IMG/VR virus record: IMGVR_UViG_3300026097_001139
Coordinates: 24,387 to 88,386 of that record
DNA: 64,000 nt
Direction: 5' to 3' (one strand)
Source: a virus
Positions 1-8,612 of the stretch are shown here, piece by piece (positions within the stretch are counted from its first letter, which is position 1; every line of letters starts with the position of its first letter). The notes beneath the pieces were generated by a model. It saw nothing but the letters and a program-made list of their open reading frames with translations, did no database searches and was not told the origin of the DNA. The position numbers were made by a program, and so were the translations under genes.

Positions 1-582
1 CCGGAGTTCGATATAGTGGATCCAGCTACGCAGTGTGCCATTCATGTACATGCGACTTTTAGTAAGTCCTTCGGGTAATACTGCACGAGCCTGTTCTTTT
101 GCAATGTTATTTTCAATGGCCCAGCGATATGCTTTACGAGCTTCGATAATCACACGCTCTTGTGCCAGTGCCCATTCTGTAGCCAGCTCTGTGTCAAGTC
201 TGTTGTCTTCGTCTAGCTCGATTGAATTTTGACGATTTGTTGTATCCTGTAGTCTGCATTCACGAATTTCGAACTCTAAATCCTTCACTGGATCTGCATA
301 ACGCTGTGAAAACTCTTGGAAGCTGAAACTGCGATGACGTAGGATTTGTCTAGCAATGTCTCGTGTGGTTTCGATCTCTAAGCAAGCAGATACCATTTCA
401 AACGGCGACCAGTGTGCATGCTTTGCAAGGTAGTTGAGTAGGCGAGTAGAGGTCTCTGTATTAAATTGATTCGATGGATTAGATACTCTAGCCGCATACG
501 CAATAAGATCTTGCACATCTTCAATACCTTCGTGTTCAAAGTCAGAGCTTGGTTGACTGTAACTTACAAGTTTTACTTTCAT
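1..582 (-). CDS. thyX: Flavin-dependent thymidylate synthase ThyX, 3' end cut by window edge
   Basis: ThyX makes dTMP from dUMP using methylenetetrahydrofolate, FAD and NADPH, supplying thymidine for phage replication. About 194 codons are visible; roughly 30 C-terminal residues are probably beyond the left edge. The signature RHRSFSFQEFSQRY (residues 82-95) matches the family motif RHRxxSxNxxSxRY, with the usual N replaced by Q. The later LPEGLTKSR and NGTLRSWIHYIELR segments fit the substrate-binding half. The start ATG at 582 overlaps the upstream TGA (ATGA), suggesting coupled translation. Confidence 0.93.
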   Translation of the reverse strand, partial: MKVKLVSYSQPSSDFEHEGIEDVQDLIAYAARVSNPSNQFNTETSTRLLNYLAKHAHWSPFEMVSACLEIETTRDIARQILRHRSFSFQEFSQRYADPVKDLEFEIRECRLQDTTNRQNSIELDEDNRLDTELATEWALAQERVIIEARKAYRWAIENNIAKEQARAVLPEGLTKSRMYMNGTLRSWIHYIELR

Positions 583-881
583 AATTTTTCTAATAATTCG
601 TCTGTTAAAGGTTGGACCATTTCAGCAACACGTTCAACATCAAGCGTGAACTTGATGCTGACAATTTCGCTGTCTAGTTCTATCATGGTTGTGTTTACAT
701 GATCTTCCACATCTTCGTAGCTTAACCCGTCAGTGATTAATTTTGTGACATTGATAGTTTTTTGTCGACGGCCTTCTAGCTTGAGTAGAATTTTAGCAAT
801 GCATTCAATGGGAATAGTTGTGACTTCAATTTCTTGAATCAAGCTTTCCCATCGTTCAACAAAGTCATCACTGAGATACAT
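579..881 (-). CDS. Conserved hypothetical protein, 100 aa
   Basis: No recognised domain. A soluble, mainly helical 100-residue protein with mixed charge and no signal peptide or membrane segment. Its start overlaps the end of the upstream coiled-coil gene by 14 bases and its stop overlaps the thyX start, so it sits in one transcript with nucleotide metabolism. Function is unknown; the gene call rests on intact frame and operon packing. Confidence 0.75.
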   Translation of the reverse strand: MYLSDDFVERWESLIQEIEVTTIPIECIAKILLKLEGRRQKTINVTKLITDGLSYEDVEDHVNTTMIELDSEIVSIKFTLDVERVAEMVQPLTDELLEKL

Positions 882-1509
882 CGGCGGTCTTTTTCTTTCT
901 AGTGGTAGTACGCTTTGGCTTCAATGCCTTAGCTTCGCTTTTCAATCGCTTGGCTTCCTCTAGTAGACCTTTTGCTTCTGCTTCCATTTTGGCAGCTTGA
1001 CTTTCGAAATTTTCAGCTAATGCCGAGTCAGACAGTCCTTCGTTTTGCTTCATTGTGTTGTTTGCGGCTTCTACAATTTCTTGTGCTCTGCGCTGTGCAC
1101 CGGGATCAACTAAGCCGCTGTTTTGATCAATTTCGGCTAGTTTTTGCACTGCTTCGCCGCCCTGTTCCAATTGATCTAGAATTGTGTTAAGCTCATCTAG
1201 TCTAACAGTGTTGTTTGGGCTAGGTGTCATGATCACTTGATTACTAGACACTTTCTTGATTTTACCTTCAACATGCAACACTTCCAGGATCGGACGGCCG
1301 TCCGGACTCATTGCTCGCTGAAGTGCTTCACCTAGATCAAGTGCTTGTTGCCCTGGCTCGCTTTCTACAGCTCGCATGAGTGCGTCCTGCATTTCTGTTT
1401 TAAGTGTTTCTGTGTAGCACACCAGTGCCATGTGATCTTCATTGGGCACTTTTCTAAACACCACAGCAACTTTGCGGTCACCGTGTTTTCCAATATGTTT
1501 TACAAACAT
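868..1509 (-). CDS. Hypothetical protein with C-terminal coiled coil and basic tail, 213 aa
   Basis: The N-terminal half (about 1-110) looks like a compact mixed alpha/beta domain. Residues about 150-195 are rich in E, A, K and L in a heptad-like pattern (coiled coil). The end is a strongly basic tail (KPKRTTTRKKKTADVSQ) that could touch nucleic acid or RNA polymerase. I do not recognise the family. It lies three bases downstream of a small acidic gene and upstream of the 100-residue gene, in the same operon. Confidence 0.75.
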   Translation of the reverse strand: MFVKHIGKHGDRKVAVVFRKVPNEDHMALVCYTETLKTEMQDALMRAVESEPGQQALDLGEALQRAMSPDGRPILEVLHVEGKIKKVSSNQVIMTPSPNNTVRLDELNTILDQLEQGGEAVQKLAEIDQNSGLVDPGAQRRAQEIVEAANNTMKQNEGLSDSALAENFESQAAKMEAEAKGLLEEAKRLKSEAKALKPKRTTTRKKKTADVSQ

Positions 1510-1512
1510 GTA

Positions 1513-1761
1513 TTACTCCTTAGATGTTTTTTTAGCAGAACGTGTAACCGACTGTTCAGGTTCGGCTTGTTCTTGTGAAATTTCTGCCTGTGGATTTGAC
1601 GCCAGCGATGACAAGAATAGGTTCAGTTTGTCATAGACAACGCCAACTGTGGACATTTCGTCTGGCTGGATAGCGCCGCGCTGACTCACTACTTCGATAA
1701 TACTCTTGATTACTGCAAGGTCTTCGACTTTTAAATTGATTTCTGATTCAGTGTTTTCCAT
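1513..1761 (-). CDS. Small acidic hypothetical protein, 82 aa
   Basis: An 82-residue acidic protein, predicted helical in its first 50 residues and low-complexity (E, Q, P, S, K) at its C-terminus. No known motif. It lies between the VWA metallopeptidase-like gene and the coiled-coil gene, all on the minus strand with small gaps. Function unknown. Confidence 0.7.
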   Translation of the reverse strand: MENTESEINLKVEDLAVIKSIIEVVSQRGAIQPDEMSTVGVVYDKLNLFLSSLASNPQAEISQEQAEPEQSVTRSAKKTSKE

Positions 1762-1801
1762 AGTACGTTATTTAACCGCCTGTATGCCCGTGTGATAATT
1801 T

Positions 1802-3061
1802 TTACTGTGATTCGTATTTGGCCCAAGTGCCAAAAGGAGGCTGTGGATCATCGTTGCTGTGAATAATCCAAACAGTATCGCAGTAGTTTGGATCTCCCCA
1901 GCTACCAAATGGATATCCGTCTGTGAACACCACCAGTTTTTTAGGTTCAATGTCTGCTTCCTTGAGATAGTTGAATATACACTCAAAACTAGTGCCACCC
2001 CATCCCTGACACTGATACTCGGTGATGTCTGCGATGTTATCACTGTTGAAGTCTTGTGGATTGTAAACTTCTGTGTCAAAAGTAAACAAGTGAATTCTAT
2101 AGTCAGTGAACGTATCCATAATGCCTTGCACTTCGCTCAAGAAGTCACGGCCTTGTTCCTCAGAGATACTGCCGCTCATGTCAATTGCTACAGCAATATC
2201 AATAGCATCTGTGGTATCCATGCCTGGTAAAATAGCATCCATATGCCAACTGCGACGACTAACCTTTGAAAATGTGTAATCGTTCTTGATAATGCTTTGC
2301 AACTGCTGTTGTAACAATTCACGCCAATTCATTTTAGGTTCAGTGAGATTCTGAATCATGCGTTGAACGTTGCCTGGAATTTCACCTGCCTTGGCAGTTT
2401 GAGCGGCACTGATCATTGCTTCTTTGATTTCGTCTTTGATCTGTTGCCGTTCTTCTTCAGTGAGCTTAACAGGACCGGGCTTGTCGCCTTCCCCTTCTTC
2501 ACCATTGCCAGCACCTTCCATGATGTCTTCTAAGTGTTCATCTAACACTTTGTCTAACATTTTTTGTGCAGATGATTCGTCTGCATTTTCCAGCAAATCG
2601 TCGTATACTTGCTCAAAACTCCAATCTTCGTACTTGGCATCATACAAGCACTCTACAGTGGTAATAAATTCACCTACATTGTGTTTTTTAAGGTCACTGT
2701 TAACACAGTAGTCTTGTGCAATGTTGCTTAACATCCTGTCGCGGTCGCCTGTGCGAGCTAAGTGATCATATACTACATGTAGAACTTCGTGGCCGAATAA
2801 AAACTCGACTTCACGCGGCTTAAGCATTTTGATAAATCTTGTATTGTAATAAAAGTGACGACCATCAGTAGCGGCAGTAGGGCACCATTCATCGGCATTT
2901 ACCAGCTTGAGTCGGGTAGCAAGATTGCCAAAAAAGCTTGCACGGAGGAGCATGCCAATTCGTGCGCCTACAAGTATTTCTCGAACTTCTCTGTCCAGTG
3001 CTGGATCAGTAGGTCCGATGAGATCGGCAAATTTATTTTTGTCTTCTGCGGTTGTCGACAT
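1802..3061 (-). CDS. CobT-like protein: zincin-like peptidase domain plus VWA domain
   Basis: 419 residues in two parts. The N-terminal part carries HEVLH (91-95) within FLFGHEVLHVVYDH, the zincin HExxH motif of the putative metallopeptidase/DUF2201 family. An acidic linker with GNGEEGEGDKPG lies near 185-195. The C-terminal VWA-like domain has the metal-ion site DMSGS (294-298). VWA proteins of this type usually work with a MoxR/CobS AAA ATPase, and one is encoded at 4976-6076. Cyanomyoviruses carry a similar ATPase under the name CobS. Target unknown. A clear sigma70-like promoter precedes it (3088-3116). Confidence 0.85.
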   Translation of the reverse strand: MSTTAEDKNKFADLIGPTDPALDREVREILVGARIGMLLRASFFGNLATRLKLVNADEWCPTAATDGRHFYYNTRFIKMLKPREVEFLFGHEVLHVVYDHLARTGDRDRMLSNIAQDYCVNSDLKKHNVGEFITTVECLYDAKYEDWSFEQVYDDLLENADESSAQKMLDKVLDEHLEDIMEGAGNGEEGEGDKPGPVKLTEEERQQIKDEIKEAMISAAQTAKAGEIPGNVQRMIQNLTEPKMNWRELLQQQLQSIIKNDYTFSKVSRRSWHMDAILPGMDTTDAIDIAVAIDMSGSISEEQGRDFLSEVQGIMDTFTDYRIHLFTFDTEVYNPQDFNSDNIADITEYQCQGWGGTSFECIFNYLKEADIEPKKLVVFTDGYPFGSWGDPNYCDTVWIIHSNDDPQPPFGTWAKYESQ

Positions 3062-3087
3062 GCTTGCTCCTCACTTTCTATACATAT

Positions 3088-3116
3088 AGTATAGTTGATT
3101 GGCGTTTATTTGTCAA
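3088..3116 (-). promoter_or_regulatory. Sigma70-like promoter of the VWA gene
   Basis: On the minus strand TTGACA (3116-3111) is followed by exactly 17 bases and then TATACT (3093-3088). The ATG lies 27 bases beyond the -10 box and is preceded by GAGGAGC. The spacer ends in ATCAAC just before the -10 box, as does the promoter at 6109-6137. Confidence 0.85.
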
Positions 3117-3136
3117 GTTAAAACCTGATATAACCC

Positions 3137-3493
3137 TTATCCACATGCCAGTCTAAATAAACTTAATTCTCTATCACTGGCAATATAAATTCTCAAATCT
3201 CTGTAAGCATTGCTCCAGCTCCAGTGATTATTGACTGCCAGGGGCAGTGAGTTATCAAAATTTCCCGGACCTTGTGGTAGATTAAATTGATTACGCATAG
3301 AATAATGTGTTTTTATTTCTTGCCATATTCGAATTTCGGCACTAAATCCGTAGGTATCAATAAACCATTGTTGAGCTTCTATAAAATGTAAAGGACCTTG
3401 ATTTATTGTAATTCTAGCAGGAAAACTTATATGATATTTAAACCATTCAAAATAGTTAAACCTTTTATCAAGGCGTTGCACAGTGTATTTCAC
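3137..3493 (-). CDS. Hypothetical protein, 118 aa
   Basis: Unrecognised soluble protein rich in aromatic residues (W, Y, F). The start is GTG at 3493; no ATG is in frame nearby. It follows another aromatic-rich gene (3514-3786) and both lie behind the oxygenase gene, so they are probably co-transcribed with it. No motif supports a function. Confidence 0.65.
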   Translation of the reverse strand: MKYTVQRLDKRFNYFEWFKYHISFPARITINQGPLHFIEAQQWFIDTYGFSAEIRIWQEIKTHYSMRNQFNLPQGPGNFDNSLPLAVNNHWSWSNAYRDLRIYIASDRELSLFRLACG

Positions 3494-3513
3494 GGTCTAG
3501 TCCTAAATATTGT

Positions 3514-3786
3514 TTAATATTTAAGCTGAAACAGTACCGCGTCATGTGCGCACTTAAAGACAAATCGTACTCGCCATTCCGGTGTTTGAGTGTAGTTGTT
3601 GTACACAGCTACACTGTTCCACCACCAGCGTTTTCCTTTGGTACCAAACTCCTGGCGAATCTTCCATAAATTTTTTTTCAGTAGTTCGTCATTGTTGTTA
3701 TAATAACGTTCAACTGCTGGCAGTGTGCTGTCTTTCCACTCGTCTGGCGTTATAGTTAGTGATCTATTATTGTCCACTATTCCCAT
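3514..3786 (-). CDS. Hypothetical protein, about 90 aa
   Basis: Unrecognised small basic, aromatic-rich protein (contains KGKRWWWNSVAVY). I chose the ATG at 3786, which overlaps the oxygenase stop by 10 bases. A longer frame opens at 3807 but lacks a better ribosome-binding site. Function unknown. Confidence 0.6.
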   Translation of the reverse strand: MGIVDNNRSLTITPDEWKDSTLPAVERYYNNNDELLKKNLWKIRQEFGTKGKRWWWNSVAVYNNYTQTPEWRVRFVFKCAHDAVLFQLKY

Positions 3787-4904
3787 GGGAAATCGCCATC
3801 TTGCCATACAGCATATTTGTAATATTCATTTACCGTTTGTATATCGTCTGTAGTTTCTATACACAATTCTTCGTTGGCAAAAAATAATTTCATGTTATTT
3901 TCTATTGCAAAATTGCATAAAAATTCCCTGCGATCTTGGTCTTCTGGCAGTGCAAAAATACTCAACATTATTATACCGTCAAATCTTTTAGTTATAAAGT
4001 TTTCAAGTCCCGGAAGCCAATCTATAAACAATGGTTCGTGAATTTGTTGTGGTAAAAAATCAACGCTTGCATCTGATAGATCAAACTTTCTTGAATATGA
4101 ATCTATAAAAGCTCTTTGCATGCCGAAAGGAATGTGTTTGGTAAATGCAGTACTGCGATTCAAGTAAACCAATAAATTAGAATTTTTGTCAATTTGTTTG
4201 CGTTGAGAATAGTCCCCGGGCAATCTAAAATACCCGCCAGGTACTCTTTGGAATGTTTCGTGACCTCTTATTAAGAATCTTGCATCGAAACTAAAACGAG
4301 TCTTTTGTGTAGTGTTGTTAATAGATCCGTGAACCCTTTCTTGATCAAATAACAAAAATTCTCCCGGACTTAAACACTTGTTCTTTGATAATTTATAGCA
4401 TTCTTCGTCGAATTTTTTTGCAGGCCACCGGTTTTCTATAAATTTTGATACTAGATCTCTACTAGGATCTAGATCTGCAATATAAAGTGAATTTGAATCG
4501 TACGCATCTGTAAGAGGTATCCAAGCAGTCATACTGCCTCGTCCACCGCCTACAAGTGCGTCGCAGTGGAAATTAACACGCTGTCCGTGTGCTTCTTGAC
4601 CAGGAATGACTACCCTTAGATTAGGTTGCCGTTGTACTAGATAATCGGTATGTTCAATTAAAGGTGCTACGTTATCGGCAAAAAACTTATCCAGCATGCT
4701 CATGTATTTTGTGCATTTACTGGTTTTATCTTGCACATATCTGGCTACTTGTGCAATCTCTTTTACTGACAAGACTTTGTGTATAGTACTTAGATCAGAT
4801 ACATTGGGCCACTTTTGTTGAATTGTGTCGAGTGTCCAAGTGGTAAAATCCAATTTTGCTGTATCATAAGACCCAACAAAGTCTTGCGGGATATTATAAA
4901 TCAT
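3777..4904 (-). CDS. 2OG-Fe(II) oxygenase fused to a LIC12192-type 'sporadic carbohydrate cluster' domain
   Basis: 375 residues. The first about 220 resemble the phytanoyl-CoA-type oxygenases of sporadic carbohydrate clusters. Candidate iron ligands are H113 and D115 (NFHCD) and H192 (ERVHGS), with R203 (KTRFSFDAR) as candidate 2-oxoglutarate anchor. Residues about 255-365 resemble the separate small LIC12192-family protein normally encoded nearby (IPFGMQRAFIDSY, then FDGIIMLSIFALPEDQDRR). The fusion suggests the two act on the same substrate, probably a sugar or glycan; the reaction is unknown. GGAG before the ATG directly follows the terminator T-run. Confidence 0.75.
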   Translation of the reverse strand: MIYNIPQDFVGSYDTAKLDFTTWTLDTIQQKWPNVSDLSTIHKVLSVKEIAQVARYVQDKTSKCTKYMSMLDKFFADNVAPLIEHTDYLVQRQPNLRVVIPGQEAHGQRVNFHCDALVGGGRGSMTAWIPLTDAYDSNSLYIADLDPSRDLVSKFIENRWPAKKFDEECYKLSKNKCLSPGEFLLFDQERVHGSINNTTQKTRFSFDARFLIRGHETFQRVPGGYFRLPGDYSQRKQIDKNSNLLVYLNRSTAFTKHIPFGMQRAFIDSYSRKFDLSDASVDFLPQQIHEPLFIDWLPGLENFITKRFDGIIMLSIFALPEDQDRREFLCNFAIENNMKLFFANEELCIETTDDIQTVNEYYKYAVWQDGDFPWE

Positions 4905-4913
4905 TGGAACTCC

Positions 4914-4969
4914 AAAAAAAACAGGGCTGGTCCAACATACGCCCTATGTTATTTACCGGACCAGCCCTG
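4914..4969 (-). terminator. Rho-independent terminator after the MoxR/CobS gene
   Basis: Perfect 12-bp stem: CAGGGCTGGTCC (4922-4933) pairs with GGACCAGCCCTG (4958-4969), with a 24-base loop. On the minus strand it is followed by eight T residues (4921-4914). The loop holds a second small hairpin, AACATA/TATGTT. It should end transcripts from the promoter at 6109-6137. Confidence 0.9.
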
Positions 4970-4975
4970 ACCTGG

Positions 4976-6076
4976 TTACGATTCGTTTGCGGCTAAAATG
5001 TATTTGCCGTAACGTTCGTGAAACTCGTCGAAGTTTTTAAGTTTGGTAGGTTGAACAGGAAGTTGATAGTTGTTAAGAGCAACTCGGGCACCCATAACAA
5101 CCAATTCAGTTTCGAAGTTATCCATCATAAAGCGGAAGAACAGGTCGGCCATTTTGTGGAACTGTTTGTCGTCTACACTGTCGCTGTCGATAGCTTCGCG
5201 CAGTTCATAGCACATGGCAATAACTAAGCTGTACATTGCGCTAATCTCATTGATCTCCAGTGTTTTAACCTTGCCGGCTAAAATATCAGTAGGGTTAGGC
5301 ATTTGGCTTGCGACCTTGCGATGTGCCATAAACTTCACAGCAAGACCTTCGCCTACAGTACCGGCAATGAGATCAGTGAGGCTTTGCTCATCAAGATCGT
5401 TGTCTTCAATCAGCTCACTTACAAAGGTCCACGAACGTGGCGTAGCAAATGCTCTGCTGGCTGCTTTTGCGTCAAAATCATAGAGATCTTGTTTAGCAAA
5501 CGAAACGTAACCAATTACGTCTTTGTGAATGCCATTTTCGGTGGCCCAGTCTAGCCAGTTGGTATAATCCACGCGCATTTCCACGTGTACAAAGCGATTG
5601 GCAAGCGGTGTAGGCATGCGATATGTTACGCCTTTGTCGCTTTCGCGGTTGCCAGCGGCTACCACTACTACATTATCTGGCAACTTGTATTGTCCAATGC
5701 GACGGTTGAGAATCAACTGATATGCAGCGGCCTGTACACTGGGCGCAGCTACGTTCATTTCGTCTAAGAATAATACAACAACTGGATATTGACTGGCTAG
5801 CTCTTCTGTTGGAAGATCCACTGGCGGAGCCCATTCCATTTTGCCAGACTCTTTGCTGTAATAAGGCATGCCTCGCACATCAGTTGGATCCATTAGACCC
5901 AAACGTAGATCAAGAAGCAGACCACCTGATTCACTAGCAATGTCTTCTACAAGTTCTGATTTACCAATACCTGGAGGACCCCAGAGAAAGATAGGACGCT
6001 TTTTAGCAAAGCATTTTTTGATAAGTTTGCGAGCACCAGTACTGGTGACACTGCGATGTTCTGTTGCGGTGGACAT
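4976..6076 (-). CDS. MoxR/CobS-type AAA+ ATPase
   Basis: 366-residue AAA+ ATPase. Walker A is GPPGIGKS (33-40), Walker B is VVLFLDEMN (99-107) and a sensor-1-like AAGNRESDKG follows near 140. The insertion pattern fits the MoxR/CobS branch. Such ATPases remodel or load metal into partner proteins together with a VWA protein, here the gene at 1802-3061. In cyanophages this gene is annotated cobS, though a role in B12 synthesis is unproven. Expressed from its own promoter with a terminator 7 bases after the stop. Confidence 0.9.
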   Translation of the reverse strand: MSTATEHRSVTSTGARKLIKKCFAKKRPIFLWGPPGIGKSELVEDIASESGGLLLDLRLGLMDPTDVRGMPYYSKESGKMEWAPPVDLPTEELASQYPVVVLFLDEMNVAAPSVQAAAYQLILNRRIGQYKLPDNVVVVAAGNRESDKGVTYRMPTPLANRFVHVEMRVDYTNWLDWATENGIHKDVIGYVSFAKQDLYDFDAKAASRAFATPRSWTFVSELIEDNDLDEQSLTDLIAGTVGEGLAVKFMAHRKVASQMPNPTDILAGKVKTLEINEISAMYSLVIAMCYELREAIDSDSVDDKQFHKMADLFFRFMMDNFETELVVMGARVALNNYQLPVQPTKLKNFDEFHERYGKYILAANES

Positions 6077-6108
6077 AGGGCGTATCCTTTTTTAGTGAAT
6101 GTACAATT

Positions 6109-6137
6109 ATAATAGTTGATTACGCCCTTCGTGTCAA
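6109..6137 (-). promoter_or_regulatory. Sigma70-like promoter of the MoxR/CobS gene
   Basis: TTGACA (6137-6132), a 17-base spacer, and TATTAT (6114-6109) on the minus strand. An AAAAAAGGA ribosome-binding site precedes the ATG at 6076. With the terminator at 4914-4969 it makes a one-gene transcription unit. Confidence 0.88.
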
Positions 6138-6138
6138 C

Positions 6139-8580
6139 CTATAGTAACAAATATTCTGCTACAGTGTCACTTATGTTGCGCATGTATATCCAACGTGGAT
6201 TGATAGGTTGATCTTTGCGCACTCGTAGTTTTCCTAACAAACCAATTGGAGCCCATTCCTGTCTTTTACTGCGAGGTGTGTATTCTACCTCAGGATCATA
6301 GTTAGGATTGACCTTTGGTGTCTGAAATGGTCTTCCGTCTTCGTCGTGGGTGGTTGCTGTGGCACCTTCAGGGATTTCCACGTCGTCTAAACTGGTTGCA
6401 GTTTGCTCTACTTGCTTGCCTTTCACAGTTTCTTTCCAGGAATATATGGTGTATTCTTGCATCACAGGACGACCAAAATCATCTGTGAGATACTTGCCTT
6501 GCCAGCTGTTTTCAGGTGCGTCACCTAGCACTCCTGGTACTGCACTTACTACACCAATTGGAGTCTCGTCTGATTGTGCAAGTCTGATTTTGTTAGCCTC
6601 TAGCACCACAGACATGCCAACTCTGTCCTCATCATCAGGATTGCCGTCGACCCATTCGAAAAATTCTGCATAGTCGCCGGCTGGTGTTGCCGCTACGCCG
6701 TCAAAACGCACATTCCCGCCGCTGTCTACCTGAAATACTGGATCTTGCGTAGGGCTGAATGCATCACTGTATGCACGGAAATGAATGTAAGGTTTACCTT
6801 TTAGTGCACCCACTTCGCTCTGCACGGCTGCACCGGTAAAGTTTGCATTAAGTGCCTGTGCTCTAACACCAACACCGAATCCTGTTGTGCTTGCATTGGT
6901 AGCACCTAGCACAGCACTACCGCCAATGGCGCCTGCTCCATAGTCGTATGAAGCAAATACACTGCCTGCTGCAGGAACTGGTGTTTGATCTGAGTCGCCA
7001 TTGATACCCAAAGATTCTTTATAAAAGCGTATACTATCTACATCGTCTTCAAAAGCAACTGCAATGTAAGGTTGATTTTCTGCTGGATTACTATCGTACC
7101 AGAAGCCGTTGTCTTCCGGGTAGGTAAATCTGTATGCACCGGCAACAATGTTGTCAACGCCAGTAAATGTTTTTCTGCCAGTAACAGTTTGTTCATCGGC
7201 TAACACCATGTCGCCGTCGCCACCGCCACCACCGCCAGTGGCACTGATGGTTACATCTCCAGTGGCACTGGATACACTTATACCTGAGCCTGCATTGATA
7301 CTGGTTACGCCACTGCCAGTGGCACTGATGGTTACTGTGCCGCCGCTTTCTGATACGTCAATGCCTGATCCTGCATTGATGCCAAGCACCCCGGTGTTTG
7401 TTACTGTGATAGTACCTGACCCTGTAATTGGCGAGCCTGACACCGAAATTCCAGCACCTCCGGCTACTCCTACACTGCTCACAGTGCCGTCTCCTGTTCC
7501 GCCGGTATAGCCAATGGAAATAGCCCCTGCAGAGTTTGTCACAGATATACTGCCTGAACCTGATATAGTGCCTTTGCTTAGTCCGCCGTTGTCACCTATC
7601 AGTAACTGTCCGTTGCCGTACACTGTTTCGCCAGTGCCACCGTTTGTCACTGCTACAATGCCGTTGACATTGTTGGCAATGCCAGCCAAATTGGCTGTGA
7701 TAACATTGGCATTGAAACTGCCTGCTGAATCTCTTGCAACCACAGTGTTTGCAAGGTTGCTGTCACTGGCATTCACGCTCCAGGTTTGCGCAGTGTTGGC
7801 GTTGTATACATTGCCGCTGATATAACTGCCAGGCGTTAAAGCATTTTCCAGTGTGCCCAAGATGCTTGCATCGCTGGCATAGGTCATGCCCTTTACAAGT
7901 TCTGTAAAACCAGTTGGACGATCCTCTGGAAGAATTATGAAATCTCTCTTGGCAACAACAGCTATAACAATGTTGTTAACCTTGCCAAGAATCACTGGCT
8001 CTGGATCTCCGTTGAGATCTCTTAGACTGGCACTTTCCCACAGTGTTCCCGGAAATCCAGTGGCAGCCGGAGGACCAATCAAGGACCAACTTGCACCGTC
8101 GCTGATGAAAAGCTGTTGTGATGTTTCATTGAAATAGAAGTCACCAGCCAGTCCAGCATCCGGGGCACTGGTTACAAAAGGCACACGATTATTTGTGATC
8201 CACTCTAATCCTCGGTCTGTCTCTGCGTATACCTTGACTTGAAAATTCACAGTGTCTAGCCATAACTCTCCAACCTTGGCTTCGACACTAGGAGCTGTGT
8301 TGCTCACATACAACCCGCTGACGTTTTTCCATTGAACACCTGTGTAGGTCTTTATGCATCCGTCTGATGTGTCATACCAGATTTGTCCTTCCAATGGATT
8401 TTCTGGGCTGTTTGCGTCAGCAAAGTTTTCTAAATGCTTTACAAGATTCTCAGTTTCGATTTCGCCGTAGGGTGTGACATTTTTTCCTACTAGGCTTAAA
8501 CTGGTAGCTTCTGTATCGGTAGTACCGTCCGGAATGACAGCAACTATTTCTCCGCGAGTGTTATTAATGATATATGGCAT
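6139..8580 (-). CDS. Tail-fibre-like structural protein with C-terminal peptidase G2 chaperone domain
   Basis: 813 residues. The N-terminal part has repeated phage-fibre blocks (GQIWYDTSDG, GELWLDTVNFQ, GDFYFNETSQQ). The centre (about 300-450) is a Gly/Ser/Thr/Val-rich repetitive beta segment. From about 635 the sequence GDYAEFFEW...RVGMSVVLE...TPIGVVSAVPG resembles the peptidase G2 intramolecular chaperone, which trimerises fibres and is released by self-cleavage. It probably binds the host surface. A late-type CTAAATA box lies 18 bases before the ATG, with AGGAG between, as expected for a virion gene. Confidence 0.85.
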   Translation of the reverse strand: MPYIINNTRGEIVAVIPDGTTDTEATSLSLVGKNVTPYGEIETENLVKHLENFADANSPENPLEGQIWYDTSDGCIKTYTGVQWKNVSGLYVSNTAPSVEAKVGELWLDTVNFQVKVYAETDRGLEWITNNRVPFVTSAPDAGLAGDFYFNETSQQLFISDGASWSLIGPPAATGFPGTLWESASLRDLNGDPEPVILGKVNNIVIAVVAKRDFIILPEDRPTGFTELVKGMTYASDASILGTLENALTPGSYISGNVYNANTAQTWSVNASDSNLANTVVARDSAGSFNANVITANLAGIANNVNGIVAVTNGGTGETVYGNGQLLIGDNGGLSKGTISGSGSISVTNSAGAISIGYTGGTGDGTVSSVGVAGGAGISVSGSPITGSGTITVTNTGVLGINAGSGIDVSESGGTVTISATGSGVTSINAGSGISVSSATGDVTISATGGGGGGDGDMVLADEQTVTGRKTFTGVDNIVAGAYRFTYPEDNGFWYDSNPAENQPYIAVAFEDDVDSIRFYKESLGINGDSDQTPVPAAGSVFASYDYGAGAIGGSAVLGATNASTTGFGVGVRAQALNANFTGAAVQSEVGALKGKPYIHFRAYSDAFSPTQDPVFQVDSGGNVRFDGVAATPAGDYAEFFEWVDGNPDDEDRVGMSVVLEANKIRLAQSDETPIGVVSAVPGVLGDAPENSWQGKYLTDDFGRPVMQEYTIYSWKETVKGKQVEQTATSLDDVEIPEGATATTHDEDGRPFQTPKVNPNYDPEVEYTPRSKRQEWAPIGLLGKLRVRKDQPINPRWIYMRNISDTVAEYLLL

Positions 8581-8597
8581 TCGTGACTCCTGTTACA

Positions 8598-8604
8598 TAT
8601 TTAG
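8598..8604 (-). promoter_or_regulatory. T4-late-like promoter CTAAATA for the tail fibre
   Basis: GCTAAATATG on the minus strand, followed by AACAGGAGTCACGA and the ATG at 8580. T4 late promoters are TATAAATA, and CTAAATA has been described as the cyanomyovirus variant. Location before a structural gene supports the call. Confidence 0.7.
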
Positions 8605-8612
8605 CCTAGACG

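Noticed and set aside
1768-2079. Minus ORF inside the VWA gene
   Set aside because: Lies in another frame entirely within the VWA domain, whose motifs are clear.
7148-7510. Long plus-strand ORFs opposite the tail-fibre gene
   Set aside because: They are shadows of the repetitive Gly/Ser/Thr codons of the minus-strand fibre; the proteins are low-complexity Pro/Val/Thr runs with no start signal.
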